From: Mycoemilia scoparia
Taxonomy: Eukaryota > Kickxellomycota > Kickxellomycetes > Kickxellales > Kickxellaceae
Assembly: GCA_027575805.1 (NCBI GenBank)
Contig: JANBPU010000008.1
Coordinates: 1-64,000, forward strand
Direction of reading: 5' to 3'
Length of the DNA: 64,000 nt
Positions 10,917-24,273 of the stretch are shown here, in pieces. Position numbers and translations under genes: made by a program. Position 1 is the first letter of the stretch, and every line of letters starts with the position of its first letter. The notes under the pieces were generated by a model, which did no database searches, was not told the origin of the DNA, and saw only the letters and a list, made by a program, of their open reading frames with translations.

Positions 10917-11936
10917 TTAGGCATGGCATTTGCGAATAGGTCTCTTTACAGCATGGCACTTTTTGTTGCCATTGCCGGTGTTGGGAAGGGGTTGAGAAGG
11001 GACAGTGGTGTTGTTACCGGGCTGGACAGGAGTTGGGGCAGGAGCAGGAGCGACAGAGCTGTATGTGCCATCACCATTGCCAGGTGCAGGGTTGCTTGAG
11101 CCACCATCGGTTGGAGAGGGAGTAGCGGGGGTGGTAGTGTTGGTGGAGGGGATGCTTCCATTCTCAAACTCGAAGGGCTTTCCTTGCTTGGGGGGACCAC
11201 GCATGCAGGGCTCAAGAGATTGTGAGAGAAGATCGCCTGGTTTTGGTGATGGCTGGCGGTCGCCAAAGCTGCAGTCACCAACCTTGTTGCTTCCCCAGTA
11301 CTTGCAGGTATCGGTGTTAGGATAGGTAACATCGCCACCCTGGAAGGTTGCCTGAACCTTGTTTGATTTTTGTGAGCTTCCACCATTAACCTTGAAATCG
11401 GTACATCCGTAGTATTCACCAAAGCTGGTATCAACTTCACCATAGTAGATGCCACCACCGTACCATACCCACTGAAGGGTGTAAGAGCCATCAGCAAGGT
11501 TCTCGGGGATGGAAACCTTTGTGCTGCAGATTGGGCTTCCTGGCCCATTAAGATGGCCAAAGGTATTGTCGTTGGGGTTTGTAGGACCACAGTTGGTTTC
11601 GAAGCATACATACTTTACTACATTGTTGTTGAAGGCATCCCAGCTATCAGAGTCATCGAACGGAACAATAGCAAGGCGGACAAAGCCACCAGGATGGTTA
11701 AGTCTCCCCCACTTGACATCAATCTCTTGGCCACGAGTAAATGTGGTTTTTGGGTTGTAGATGCTGTTGAAGGGTGATTCGGCTTTAGGAGAATCGCAAG
11801 GTCCCTTGCATCCAGCGCCAGCGGCGCAGGTACCCCACCACTTTACGTTTCCACGGGAATGAGGGTATTCAAGGATACTGTGACCAGCACAGACAGATGC
11901 CAGTAGACCAAGGGTTCCAATGAACTTGAAAAGCAT
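10917..11936 (-). CDS. Secreted lytic polysaccharide monooxygenase-like protein (339 aa)
   Basis: The first 18 residues form a signal peptide whose predicted cut (CAG|HSILEYP) leaves a histidine at the mature N-terminus, the defining feature of copper LPMOs. A second candidate brace histidine is His81 in GRLNHPGGFVRL, and an aromatic C-terminal strand (YYGCTDFKV) follows. LPMOs oxidatively cleave chitin, cellulose or related glycans outside the cell. I cannot place it in a specific AA family; the N-H-P-G-G context and several cysteine pairs (37/43/47) are distinctive. After about residue 230 comes a Pro/Thr/Ser-rich linker (about 60 residues) and a short basic tail in which KCHA occurs twice. 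Single exon. A TATAAAA lies 118-124 nt upstream. Activity is inferred only. Confidence 0.75.
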   Translation of the reverse strand: MLFKFIGTLGLLASVCAGHSILEYPHSRGNVKWWGTCAAGAGCKGPCDSPKAESPFNSIYNPKTTFTRGQEIDVKWGRLNHPGGFVRLAIVPFDDSDSWDAFNNNVVKYVCFETNCGPTNPNDNTFGHLNGPGSPICSTKVSIPENLADGSYTLQWVWYGGGIYYGEVDTSFGEYYGCTDFKVNGGSSQKSNKVQATFQGGDVTYPNTDTCKYWGSNKVGDCSFGDRQPSPKPGDLLSQSLEPCMRGPPKQGKPFEFENGSIPSTNTTTPATPSPTDGGSSNPAPGNGDGTYSSVAPAPAPTPVQPGNNTTVPSQPLPNTGNGNKKCHAVKRPIRKCHA

Positions 11937-12053
11937 TGCTGTTGACGCGAAAGTATTGGAGAAGTAGGGTTAGAAGGAGATATGAGAAAGGTAGGTATAA
12001 ACGTGAAAGAGAAGAGAGGTGTGAAAAGATTCCCAAATGTCAAGGTTTAAACG

Positions 12054-12060
12054 TTTTATA
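12054..12060 (-). promoter_or_regulatory. Putative TATA box of the LPMO-like gene
   Basis: TATAAAA is read on the minus strand, about 118-124 nt before the ATG at 11936. Confidence 0.45.
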
Positions 12061-13021
12061 ACCATGATATTATCCAGACCAAAGTGAGGGATTTTGGGCT
12101 GGAGTGTAGCTCAATGGAAAATGCAGATGGGTGGGGATGTCAAAGCAAGGAGAAATACAACAGGAGAGCGGTCTGGGTCATTTGCTAGTATTAACAGGTT
12201 TAAAGTAAGAAACATCCCACTATATAGTTGAAAGGGCGGCAAAGGACTGTGTGGTCTGCCACTTCCAGCAAATCACAATCACACGTCCTGTTTTTGTGTT
12301 TTGTGTATACATTCTTGCGATAATGAACTATACTACTGCACTCCCTTTCGGATACAGTAAACCCTTAAAGAAATCACTGTGCTTCCTTGCATATCGCCCG
12401 ATAAAGAGAAGACGCAGGTTTGGCACTGTGCAAGAGACCACTTTTCTTCGAATCGAGCAGGCATGCTTTCTTTGCAAGCCTTTGCCGAAGATGCTCAGAG
12501 AAGCGTTTTTGAGGCGTTCTACTATTTTGAGATTGCTAGTCTCTCTAGACATTTTTGTGGCTCTACCTTCCCTGGGTCGGAACAACTGTTACCCGTCGTC
12601 AGACTTCAAAAGGTACCAATATTTGGATATACGAGTGAGTGATAGCCCAGATACCCGCCACTGATATAGACACCACCCTGTCCTTTTGGGGGCTAAATAT
12701 AGCTCAGAGATATATTCTTACTCATCGGAAATCATAAACATGACTTGTTTGCAATATAGAGCAGGCTTGGTTGCACATAGAAATTATCTTTAATGGTTCA
12801 AAAAGACAAACCAAGCTTTAATGTCATGCAAGGCGCTGTATTTTTTAATCTATAAAGCTCGGCATATAAATGGCCAAAAACAAGGTGAAGGTCTGCTTAG
12901 ATTGTTTAAAAGTGCCAGCAAAATAGCTCATATAGTTTAACACCAAACAGACAAATATACATGTATGGTCAGACGTCTGTTTTTTAACACATAGAAAGTT
13001 CTCCATCAATTGGAAACAAAT

Positions 13022-13142
13022 CGGTGCCCTCACACATCCCCTGAAAGTCAGCACATAATCAATACACTTTGGCTGGAGCCTGACGGGTTATTGGCTACTA
13101 TCCAGGGTATTATTATGGTACACCTTCAAAGGAGATTCTGTT
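13022..13142. repeat. Dispersed repeat R3, copy a
   Basis: It resembles 25163-25292. Shared strings in order are CGGTGCCCTCACACAT/AGGTGCGCTCATACAT, AAGTCAGC, ATTGGCTA, TATCCA, GGTA and GAGA-TCTG. It is non-coding and of unknown origin. Confidence 0.6.
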
Positions 13143-13822
13143 ACATACTAAGCATACTTCAAACTAAATCGCATAATCTTGTATAATAGCACGACCAAGA
13201 AGTTTGAAAAGCTACACATAGTAATGTACCACATACATTTACTTAAGAAGTCGTCTTTATAGTTGTTAACAGATATACTTTTGAGATGGCCATAATGCAT
13301 AAGCATCGCCATTTGGGCCTCAAGTACAATATTTTGTGTTATTGGCAAGGGATTTGTAAACTTTATCCCATAGCTTATAAAAGGTGTAGTGGTGATATAA
13401 TTTAGATCTCTAGTGTTGCTAATTTAATCAGCCATCCATAGGCCCAAAAGCCAGTTCAATTCTTGTTGAGCTTTGGCTGGACTAGCTAGAGTGTTGGTGC
13501 AATAACGTGAGGCATAGTTGCATCCAACATAGGATCCTTCTCTTCTTGCGCACCATCCATCCATAATCTGCAAGCAAAATATCGAGTAAGTAATATACCA
13601 CTGTCTGCATCCATATCTGTGTATAAACAAAGCCCAGGCATCCACCAAGAGAGATACGCTATTTCGCAAAAAAAACTATAAGCCAAAGAAACCTAAGAAA
13701 TTAGATGCCGCTTTGGAAAATTTCAAAACATTGCAATGACTATAAAGATTTTACAAAGCATGAATTTATATGCTGTTAAACGGTAGCAAATTTTAACAAA
13801 GCATACCATCAATTTGTATAGA

Positions 13823-14182
13823 ATGGCGAAAGACAAGCAAAAGCGTTCCGCCTTGAACGAGGAAGTTACTCGTGAGTACACTATCCACCTCCACAAATAC
13901 GTGCACGGTGCCTCTTTCAAGAAGCGCACCCCCAAGGCCGTTAAGGCTGTCCGCGCTTTCGCCGAGAAGGCTATGGGAACCAAGGACGTTCGCATCGACT
14001 CCCAGCTCAACCGTGCCTTGTGGGCCCGTGGTGTTAAGCATGTCCCCCACCGCATGCGCCTTCGCTTGGCCCGCCGCCGCAACGACGACGAAGATGCCAC
14101 CGAGAAGCTTTACACATACGTTTCCTACGTTCCCGTTGAGAGCTTCAAGGGCCTTGAGACTGTCGCTGTTGATGATGCTTAA
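13823..14182 (+). CDS. RPL31: 60S ribosomal protein eL31 (119 aa)
   Basis: This is a large-subunit protein near the peptide exit tunnel. It begins [20 protein letters not shown] and contains [20 protein letters not shown] and [20 protein letters not shown], typical of eL31; length 119 against 113 in yeast. The ATG at 13823 is chosen because it gives the family N-terminus. The acceptor-like TATAG directly before it suggests an intron in the leader. Codon use is strongly biased to C-ending codons, like the histone and cytochrome genes here, consistent with high expression. Convergent with histone H3 copy 1. Confidence 0.95.
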   Translation: MAKDKQKRSALNEEVTREYTIHLHKYVHGASFKKRTPKAVKAVRAFAEKAMGTKDVRIDSQLNRALWARGVKHVPHRMRLRLARRRNDDEDATEKLYTYVSYVPVESFKGLETVAVDDA

Positions 14183-14670
14183 ACAAATATGTAGCAGCCT
14201 TTCGATACATTGATTTCTTATTATAAATCTATAACAGCATTATCAACCTGTAGCACTCATTATATAAAACACTGTCATTTGGTGTAAAGCCATATTTATT
14301 GTATAATTGTGACAATTAAAGTCAACGCTATATTTGCAGTGTATCTTACAAAGCAAATTTCAGTATTTGTGAACGATACAATATTGTTGTGTTAGACATT
14401 CCAAGAAAAATATTCTAGGGATTAACATGCTCTATGAAGCGTTAACTAATGTTATAAGTTAAAAATAACCAGGAGCTAAATTTTATAGAATTTGCTATAT
14501 TTAATATATTTGAACTACATGTAAAAGGGGCACAAAATTGGCTATAGCTTATAAAAGGATGTGGATAAGGTAATAGAATATGTGTGCCAAGCTATAGTTT
14601 AATTAAGATGGGGCATTGAATGAAAAATGGTACATACAGGGCGAGCGATTGTATAAACCAATAGTCAGTT
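14183..14670. other. Convergent 3' flanks, eL31 / H3
   Basis: AT-rich DNA with no gene, repeat or element recognised. Confidence 0.6.
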
Positions 14671-15126
<456 letters not shown>

Positions 15127-15173
15127 TCACAAAACAAAGGAGGATGTGGAATCACTGAAATATGAGGGTTCAA

Positions 15174-15181
15174 TCACGCGT
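15174..15181. promoter_or_regulatory. MluI cell-cycle box (TCACGCGT) upstream of H3 copy 1
   Basis: ACGCGT is the binding core of MBF (Mbp1/Swi6 family) that drives G1/S genes in fungi. The same octamer occurs before H3 copy 2 and H4. Confidence 0.5.
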
Positions 15182-16064
15182 GTGTGTGTGCATCTGCAAG
15201 GTTTTAAGACATTTGGTTGGATGATGGCCTAAAGAAAAGAGGGCCAATAGGCGGATTATAACAATGCAAGAGTCGTTTAATAAACCCTACTGCGGTGGAA
15301 ACATCAAATCTCATACCAGAGCTATAGCCAAATGTGAAATGTGGACATTGGTGATTAGTGCTTCTACAGAAAAGAAACGTTGATATACGTATGTTTGACG
15401 AACATGGTCAGATGTGTCTTATTGTTTAGTTAACCAAACCAAGATGAGATGCTTAGAATGCAAGCATGATATTTAAATATTTAATGTCGCAATTGTTGGC
15501 TATTATTGAAATGTGTCGTACACAAAGTTTCTAAGGGTTCCAGGTATTTTAGAGAAAAATCAAAATCAAGCGTGATTTGCTTGTTGATCCATGAACTGCG
15601 GATAATAGAGATGAATTCGCACCAAAAAATATGAGCACTAACAATACACAGTTCTCATGCAATTACTTGGCAAGGTAGTAGCGAGAAAATGATGCCTGTA
15701 TTTGATGTTATATTGACTTTTTATAGAAGTTGTTGGATATTATTAAAGATTATGTGTTTTTAGGTTGAGTTCAGGTTAAAGAGGCCAGATGTGATATCAT
15801 CGTAAATTACATTTATTCAACCATCGAAGGTAAAATTCATCCATCGATATTTGTATTTTGACTGAAGGTGGATTTCAACAGGTGTTGTGGTTTTTATACT
15901 TTATTAGATCAATTAATGTTCTAAACTACTTGAAAGCAAAATGGCTGTTCTAATGCATTAGAATGGTGTAAAGTTTCACAACATGTTAAACAGTTATGAA
16001 GAGAACCTGTATCTTTACAATTTTTTATAAAGAATGCTCTACTTTCATAATGGCTTTATTAATA

Positions 16065-16198
16065 TGAGTGATTATTTTTGAAGGGCTAAGTTCTATTAGT
16101 ATGTCAGTTTCAACCTGCATAAGGCAAGGCCTATATTTTCATTGACCAATGCCTCATTATGCACTACCTGCATTTAGCCTTTCAAAAATAACTACCCA
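16065..16198. mobile_element. MITE-like element, copy 5 (134 bp, subfamily B)
   Basis: The ends are TGAGTGATTATTTTTGAAGG and the inverse ending AATAACTACCCA. TA flanks lie at 16063-16064 and 16199-16200. The interior shares GTTTCAACCTGCAT and GGCCTATATT with copy 4. Confidence 0.85.
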
Positions 16199-16271
16199 TA
16201 TCTAGACTTTTGCAATAATCATAGTAAATGTTTTGTTGCTTGTGTTGATAGTATTTAGTATTGCCATATGG

Positions 16272-16560
16272 CTTCATTTCACAAGTAATTGAGCATAAAC
16301 GGCCCCAAAAGCTATAGTAAGACCACATACACATATAAACAGAAGATAGAATAATAGACAATATCTAGCAAGAATCAAACAATATCAACAATACATACAT
16401 TAAAAAGGAAAGTCAGATTCACACCATCCCTGAAAAAGCTCTTAACATACATCAGAGCTTTTGCCATCATTAAAAATTATTATTCAAACTTATAGGACAT
16501 CTTGCTTAGACCTACCCACAGCCATTGTATGATTGCTTAGTAGTGAAATTCGATTATATA
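16272..16560. repeat. Dispersed repeat R1, copy b (empty site)
   Basis: This is the partner of 6260-6624 without the MITE; the junction reads CCACATACACATATAAAC. It carries about 50 extra bases around 16393-16446, forming a small inverted repeat (AAAAAGCTCT ... AGAGCTTTT). Confidence 0.75.
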
Positions 16561-17207
16561 TTTTTACAATTTCAAAGCCATGAGATCGCGATAATACAAA
16601 CGAAAAAATACAGGGTCCCTTCTGATCATCATAGCCAAGGTCATTAAGGTCAGGAGAGTACTACTGTGGAGGGCCAAGTCGGGACATCAGGTGTAGCAAT
16701 GTAATTTAACATTTTTAAATACTGAGCCATTCTATTGTCACAAGCAATTTTAGTTGGTATTATTTTGGCTTTTGATTTTATTGCAAACAGATTTGAGGCC
16801 TAACATGTAGGTGAGAAGGGATAGGTTGAATAATATGATTCATTACATATTGCAAATTCGCCTATGGTATCTGGTGATCATTCTCTGCAAAGAATGCAAA
16901 ATCTGATGAATATGTAATAAAGGAACTTCAGAAACATACCAAGCGTTTCTTATGAAAAGGAACACAATAGTTATATCCAAATAGGCGTTTAAAGAAATGT
17001 AAAGCGTGCCAGTGGTAGTAGGTTAGATAGGATAACGAAAAGATACATGAAACACAATCTATTATATATGGTTTATAATATTAACAAGACAACTATGAGT
17101 TAAAGAAATACCGGCTAGAGCATGATTAATGTTTTTAATGTTTATTATTGTACAAAAAAATAAATGACAAACAAAATAAGGGATAAATCTATTAAACAAA
17201 TGAGTGT

Positions 17208-17753
<546 letters not shown>

Positions 17754-17863
17754 TCAGCATCAAAAGGAAAATCCAAGCAGGCTAGAAATGCCACGTCTAC
17801 GGGAGCCAATGAGGGGCCGACTCCTAGCGCAGCAGCTGAAACACAAGAAAACATACACACATA

Positions 17864-17944
17864 TCACGCGTAGCTGCACACACCCACACACACGTCGTCA
17901 AATCCAGACTATGACAATCAGATCTGGGTCACTAATCTACGCGT
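17864..17944. promoter_or_regulatory. Two MluI cell-cycle boxes upstream of H3 copy 2
   Basis: TCACGCGT lies at 17864-17871 and ACGCGT at 17939-17944, about 250 and 325 nt before the ATG of H3 copy 2. Confidence 0.5.
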
Positions 17945-18883
17945 TAACAGTGTGCTGGAATAAATGGCATTTCTCTCTTTCAGCTTTTTCTAAAGCGCGT
18001 TGACTCCAAAATAAAATACAGGAACACAAGAAGAAACATGGTTTCCCTAAACAGGGACTATTTTACAATTGAGTTGCACCTTTTTGTGAATTTAATTGCC
18101 ACAAAGACTCGCGCTGCAATGCATCACAAAGTACTGGCTCAGCACTCGTGTTTCAGAAATTTGGGAGTTAAATCGAGTTGTAATTTTTCGAATTGTTAGT
18201 TGTTTCAACAGTGACTAAAGCTAAAACTACATTACGGTTTTAGATATAAAATTATACTATTATTTAATATTTTTAGTATGATTTATTTAGTATTGAAAAT
18301 GCACCAAATATAATGTGGTTTTAATGAGATCACAAAATGCAGTTTCAGTTATAGCATGTCTAAATATTTGTAATATAAACTAATATCAAGATTCGATGAG
18401 TTAGATTCTTATACCTTATTCGCTAGTTTATTGTATTTCTAATGGTATACTTGAATATACATATGCCATGTTAGCATACTCACGAATACATCACTCTCTC
18501 GCTGTACTTGTAGAGAGTATTAATATAATATACTAAACCCAAATAGACTTTTGAATATCGCTATTGGGTAAAAATAATTTGTGATCTTAAAGAATGGGCT
18601 TAGTAGAATAGGAATGCGTGATATGTATCAAGCACAGTTCCTTATCATTCTCAAGAGTGAGATGGTGTTCAGTAAAAATAACTTACTGCACCAAAGCATG
18701 ATTATCTCGCACATATTCATCAGCTACTAAAGAGTTACCAACTACTTTGCATAAACCTTCTTTGGACTCGCGTTTGTGTGTGTGTGTGTGTGTGTGTGTA
18801 CATAGGAAAATTGAGCTAATTCAATTCCCATCAAGACTGGCTTTTTCTGTAATGGAGCCATACTAAATCTAGCCAATCATAGA

Positions 18884-19017
18884 ACGCGTGACTGGTGGCT
18901 TTGCTAAACTGCTAACTGTTCGATTCTAGGATCCTGGCGGTTTACTTTTGCGCGTCACTTGTGCATCACAAATTACTACTTCTTTTGGGGGAAAAACTTG
19001 AAAGCGCGCATACGCGT
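18884..19017. promoter_or_regulatory. Two MluI cell-cycle boxes upstream of H4
   Basis: ACGCGTGA lies at 18884-18891 (reverse complement of the octamer at the H3 genes) and ACGCGT at 19012-19017. They sit about 350 and 225 nt before the H4 start. Confidence 0.5.
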
Positions 19018-19228
19018 GTGTTTGTGTCTGCGGCTTCAGCTTTACCAACACACATCACAAGATGGCATTTCCTGTCTTGTCCACATTGGCTCAAATCACA
19101 CATAAAAAGTCTTGATCCTCCAGGAATCTTTTTGTTTCTAAACACATAATCTCAACTATTTCTATTGCTTTATAGCATTATTTCCACCACACGAAAAGCT
19201 TAGACTTTCACATACATTCTTATATTAA

Positions 19229-19549
<321 letters not shown>

Positions 19550-19727
19550 AAATCTTGTTCTAGATAAACTTGATGTATACACTTGCTTTATTCGCTTTAA
19601 AGACTTCTATTACTCCACGTTGTCTCTACCTTTAACTTTACACAATCTTTTCCATCATATTCTATCCATACACTTTTGTATAATATTTTGCTTCAATAAA
19701 ATTCTCAAGAATACTTTCTATAAGCTA

Positions 19728-22700
19728 TTAGGTTATATTACTGTCTAATTTTATTATCACGCTGTCTAGTGCTGCGTTGAATTTTTCGTCTGGCTCTATC
19801 TCCAGCTCTTTGAGCATCTCACACAATTCCAGGGCTTTATGTATCCTGTGCTTCTTCTCTTTGATCTTGTCCTCTATTCTCCAGTATCTTACTTCGTCTA
19901 GTCTTGATGAATGTGTTCGTAGAAGCATTGTAGCCGACTTTAGATCAATTTTCGGCCTGCTACTCTTGTCAATAAAATCATCCTTGTCATCATCGACGAG
20001 GTTTTCCTTTTTCTGCTGATCTGGTATATCTTCTGTCAACGAGATATCATCTATGATGTCATTGGCTGATCTCAAAAAGAACCGCTCTATTTTTTCAATG
20101 ACACTTATAAAGCGATTTCGTCTTTCTGTTTTTGACTCGTCCGTATTCACGTATTCTCTATTTGAGACCGGTTCATCACTTTCCCTGTCTGTTACATATA
20201 TCTTGAGAGCTGCTCTATGGAATGCATGCAACAGGGTGGTATACGAAACTATGTCTGGCTTTAGACCCTGTTCATCCATTGTATTCCACACGTTGATTAC
20301 ATCACGCAATTCACCAAGCTTGGTATACAAGTTAAGCAAACTAGAATACAAGTACACGTCTGGGACACAGAACTTTTCGATATGCTCGCGATAGTGATTA
20401 TGGCGCAACCTTGGCTGACCTTCTTGGAAAGAATGATTTTTGATAATAGTGGCTTCGATAGATCCCATCGTTGCATGCTTTTCCTCCTCCTCCCTTTCCA
20501 TCTCGTAGTTGTATATTTGGTCTTGACGTTCTTGTTCATTTTCCTTTTTAACACGGTCGTGCTCTTCTTTTAAAGTTTCAAATACTAGCTCGCCAAACTT
20601 CAAATCTTCGCATTTTGCTGCCAGGCCAATGATCTGGCTTGCTAAGGCGGTTGTTATTCCTAGCTCATTCAGGCCACTCAGATCCCGCCCATCCCTCGTA
20701 GCTCCATGATGTGTTGACACCTCTTGTCTAAGGCGCCTTCGTGTCGATATTATTGTGCTTAGAGCATTCTTTGCATATTCTATCTGAGTGACCGTATCCA
20801 AGTCCTGAATGCTATTTCGATCTTTACTTTTTTTCTTGGTTGTAGGCGATGCACCTAGCATTGCTCGTAGTGTCACATTGGTTGGAACAAAATCATGTTT
20901 AACCATTTGTTCAAGAACGCTCTCTGCAAGGTTATATAGACCCATGTGAACACACGATTGGATTAGTATATCAAAAGTGGACCTGTCGAAGGTCTTTGAA
21001 AAGTGAGACTGGTGCGCCATAGCTGGTAAGTCGTCTCGAGAATTATGGTGTAGACCCCGTGGGATTTTCCATGGCTCAATATGAAACTCTGCTCCGGCGA
21101 GTTTGAAAAAGGTGGTTAGCACCATCCTATGGCTACCGCAAGCAGAAAGGGCACAGAGGTAAGCATTCAAGACCATCGGCTGGATTAGGGGCGACCTTGG
21201 AATGAATCTCGTCTCTGTCAATATAGTATTCCACAGATGCTTTATCGAGCCCAGATCCCTGTGCTTGGCGCAATGGTTGAGAAGCGTGATATATCCGTAT
21301 GGGTTTTGTTTGCTGGATGACTCTGTTTCAAGTCTTTGAATAGCACTCGATATAAGAGGTTCATCGTCAGCCTTGCCTTTTGGTGTGTCGAATGATATAA
21401 GGGCCACGATGTTTGTCAAGCAAATGTCATTTGGTTCTATTCCGCTAGTTAGCATCTCTTGCCAAAGCTGCCTTCCAGTTTCAACCAAACTAGCAAGCTT
21501 TTCTGGGCCAGGGCGATTAATCCCATACCGTGCCTTTCTGAACGAATAGAATAGCGAACTAAAAGTGTATTCGTCTGGCTTCAAGCCAAATCTCTTGAAT
21601 TTTAGTTTCCATCGCAACGCTTCTCTTAACCTTCCACTCTGACCGAGGCTATTTATTATTACATTCAAAAGTTTTTGGTCCACATCCAATTCTTGTAACC
21701 GAAAGTTTACCTCTCCTCCTGGCACCGATACTGGTTCTCTATCATCATCTTTATATCTTCCTCTTTTCTTGCTTATTGTTTTCTCCACCAAGTCTATGAA
21801 TGCAAACATCACCCTGTGATGCTCAAATATGTGATAACCATGAATAATGCTCTTGCAGGTCTTACCATCGATCTTTACCACGCCCCAAGCATTAAGCTTC
21901 TCTAGACTTTGGATCAACCTCATGAATCTGCTTTCGGAGTTAGTATTTATTGCAGCCTCGAGCAAAGTGTTGTAGGTGGATATGTCTTCAGCGACGGAGT
22001 GCAGCCGCATGTGTGTCCGAACATTTTCAATCTGGGGCCATATCCTCCGGTTTGTTGCGCTCAACGACAACACATTTATCAATATGTTGTAGTGATAGAA
22101 TGTCGGCCTTTTGATATTTTGGTATGTCGTGGTGGCTGTAGGCAATTGGCTTGACTCTATTGACTCGTCCTTGAGTATATCGGCACCAGTATTATGCTGG
22201 CTTTTGTTTTTGGCATTATTATTAGGCCCACGATTTGGCACTGATGAACAATCCCACAGATCGCGTAGAAATATTTTACATCGTGCCTTTGCAATATTCC
22301 ACGACCAAGCAAAATCCCTAGTTTGATTGCCAGCATTTATACATTAGGGCTATTATGTTTGCATTTGTATTCAAGTGTATTTGGGTGTCTGCCACTTACG
22401 CTGTAGGGCCAGCCTGTGGAATGTTACTGCTGCTTAGGCCGAATTCGCCGATATACCGATCTGGCGGTTCTTGACACGTCTTGAACAAAAGTCTCCATGT
22501 TTCCACTGGGATCAGAGATAGATAGCCAGCCAACTTGATTCGGTCGTAATATGCCCAGGCCAAGTGAACCATTGGGTTATCTTCATTAGCATATGTTTCT
22601 AGTCTTTTCAAAAGGTTTACTGGATCCTCCTCGATCTGTTCGCTGATGTTTTGGTTGTACAGTATCTTGAGCTTTTTTTTGTTTGGTGGGTGGCCATATA

Positions 22701-22899
22701 GCTTTTTGCTAAAATGGAGTCGCCTGGCATTTATGATTGTATATGTGTTTTTGATGAATGATGTGTTGTTATGAAAGGAATGCAGTATACTTGTGGAAGC
22801 ATGCCCGTTGCTACTTGTATCGCAGCTCTGTGGCGCCGGTGCTTTGAGGGAATATGCCCTTCGATAAAATGGTTTCGCACCACTTGATAAGCTATTCAT
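19728..22899 (-). CDS. Pentatricopeptide-repeat protein, probably mitochondrial (1029 aa, 2 exons)
   Basis: The model is complement(19728-22317, 22400-22899), a single 82-nt intron with agreeing phase. PPR-type helical repeats are scattered through the protein: STYNTLLEAAINTNSESRFM, LLNVIINSLGQSGRLREALR, STFDILIQSCVHMGLYNLAE and LYSSLLNLYTKLGELRDVIN followed by GLKPDIVSYTTLLHAFHR. PPR proteins bind organellar RNA and act in processing or translation. The N-terminus (MNSLSSGAKPFYRRAYSLKA) is basic and lacks acids, as in mitochondrial presequences. Charged linkers separate repeats near residues 640-700 and 800-950. The first ATG of the exon is at 22899. I cannot assign it to a named yeast PPR factor. 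Divergent with GcvH. Confidence 0.88.
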
Positions 22900-23595
22900 C
22901 AATATAGGGTGCAGAATAGACCTTTCACCGATAGGCCCTATATCAAAGGAAACAAATAGTGGTATTTATAGCATCACGATTCTATTTTTATTTTTCATGC
23001 TACAAAATTGTTTTGTACCTAGATCAGTCAAAAACTTTATTTATGGGTAGACGATCGAAGTGGTTGATCTGATCATCTTCTGATTACCATTGTGATTACC
23101 AAATACCCAGTTTCCAGCTCTCCACCCTGTAAACAAATTGGATTTGGGACGTGGAGCAGATCAGCCAACTACCTTTACATGAGGCTGAAATAGCGGCGAA
23201 ATAACGGCCGTCAGTGATCCAAGCTAATCATGCTGCTTACTAGGTTGTCCACAAGAGTGATGGAGAGAGAAACAGGTAGCCAAGCAGAGAAGGAAAGAAA
23301 GGGTGTGGGACGTATGGTGTTCTAAAAAATATCACCGCGCTCGCTGCTTTAGGAAAACTAGGGCACCTCTCTAAATTCTCCATTGCACAGTGGGCTACGT
23401 AGTTGGTTCTCAGGGGGACACACAGTTGTGAAAGGAAGAGTGCGACTTTATAGGACTGCTAGCCTTCTGTCCCCGATTTGATCCACCTGGGCTTTTAAAA
23501 GCGACCACTTCACCCATTTTGCACAAAATATCCCTTTGTTCTTATTTATAATTCCTATATATTTCTTGTTTTATTTGTAAACTTTGTTCGGCACC
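22900..23595. other. Divergent promoter region, PPR gene / GcvH gene
   Basis: No repeat or gene is seen. A CTTTTAAAAG palindrome lies near 23491, about 100 nt before the GcvH start. Confidence 0.6.
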
Positions 23596-24273
23596 ATGTC
23601 TCTGCGCATTCTCACCCAATCTTTCATCCGCCAGCGTGCCTTTGCTCCCGCCACCAGCACCGCCGCTTTTGCCCGCTTCTATGCCAGTAAGTATAGGATC
23701 TGTTAGCCACATTCACGCGCACTAGGGCTGGAGGAGGCTTGCAAATGTATCAAACCCTGTCTACAAGGAACCACAGCAATAATTGTACACCTCCAAATAT
23801 ACATTCATGATAAACGATGGGCCTATACAACGTGTATTGCATACAAACATGCTTTCTTTGGACAAAATTTTAAATCGTTATCTTTTGATTCCAATCACAA
23901 TATAGCCAAGAAGTTCACTAGCTCACACGAATGGGTCGAAGTTGAGAATGGCGTTGGTACCGTTGGTTTGACCGACTATGCCCAGAACTCCCTTGGCGAC
24001 ATCGTCTATGTCGAGCTCCCAGAAGTCGACAGCGAGGTTGAGAACAACGACGTCATCGGTGTCGTTGAGAGCGTCAAGGCCGCCTCTGACATCTACTCCC
24101 CACTTACCGGTACCATCACAGAGACCAACGCTGAACTCGAGAGCAAGCCAAAGCTCATCAACACCAAGCCTGACTCCGACGGCTGGCTCTTCAAGATCAA
24201 GATCGCCAACGATGCTGAAGTCAACGACCTTCTTGACGAGGCCGCCTACAAGAAGTTGATCGAAGACAAATAA
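23596..24273 (+). CDS. GCV3: Glycine cleavage system H protein, mitochondrial (152 aa, 2 exons)
   Basis: The lipoyl carrier shuttles the aminomethyl intermediate between P, T and L proteins in the mitochondrial matrix. Exons 23596-23686 and 23906-24273 join in phase. Exon 1 encodes almost exactly the targeting presequence (MSLRILTQSFIRQRAF, ending ARFYAS). The mature part starts near TKKFTSSHEWVEVENGVGTV and has the lipoyl-attachment motif VVESVKAASD with Lys88. Only the short presequence is separated by the 219-nt intron, so the lipoyl domain is a single exon. Length is usual for the family. Confidence 0.96.

Larger units (their letters stand above)
11937..13822. other. Intergenic between LPMO-like gene and eL31
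   Basis: It holds the LPMO promoter, repeat R3a (13022-13142) and the eL31 leader. A plus-strand frame of 137 codons at 12251-12664 has no recognisable features and I do not call it. A GT-AG pair at 13586-13821 (donor GTAAGT, acceptor TATAG two bases before the ATG) could be a 5'-UTR intron of eL31. Confidence 0.5.

Noticed and set aside
12251..12664. Plus-strand frame of 137 codons
   Set aside because: The first codon is not an ATG in good context for a known protein, composition is intergenic-like, and no motif is recognised. The opposite strand is equally open.
18905..18935. GTTCGATTC resembling a tRNA T-loop
   Set aside because: No matching T-stem, acceptor stem or A box could be folded around it.
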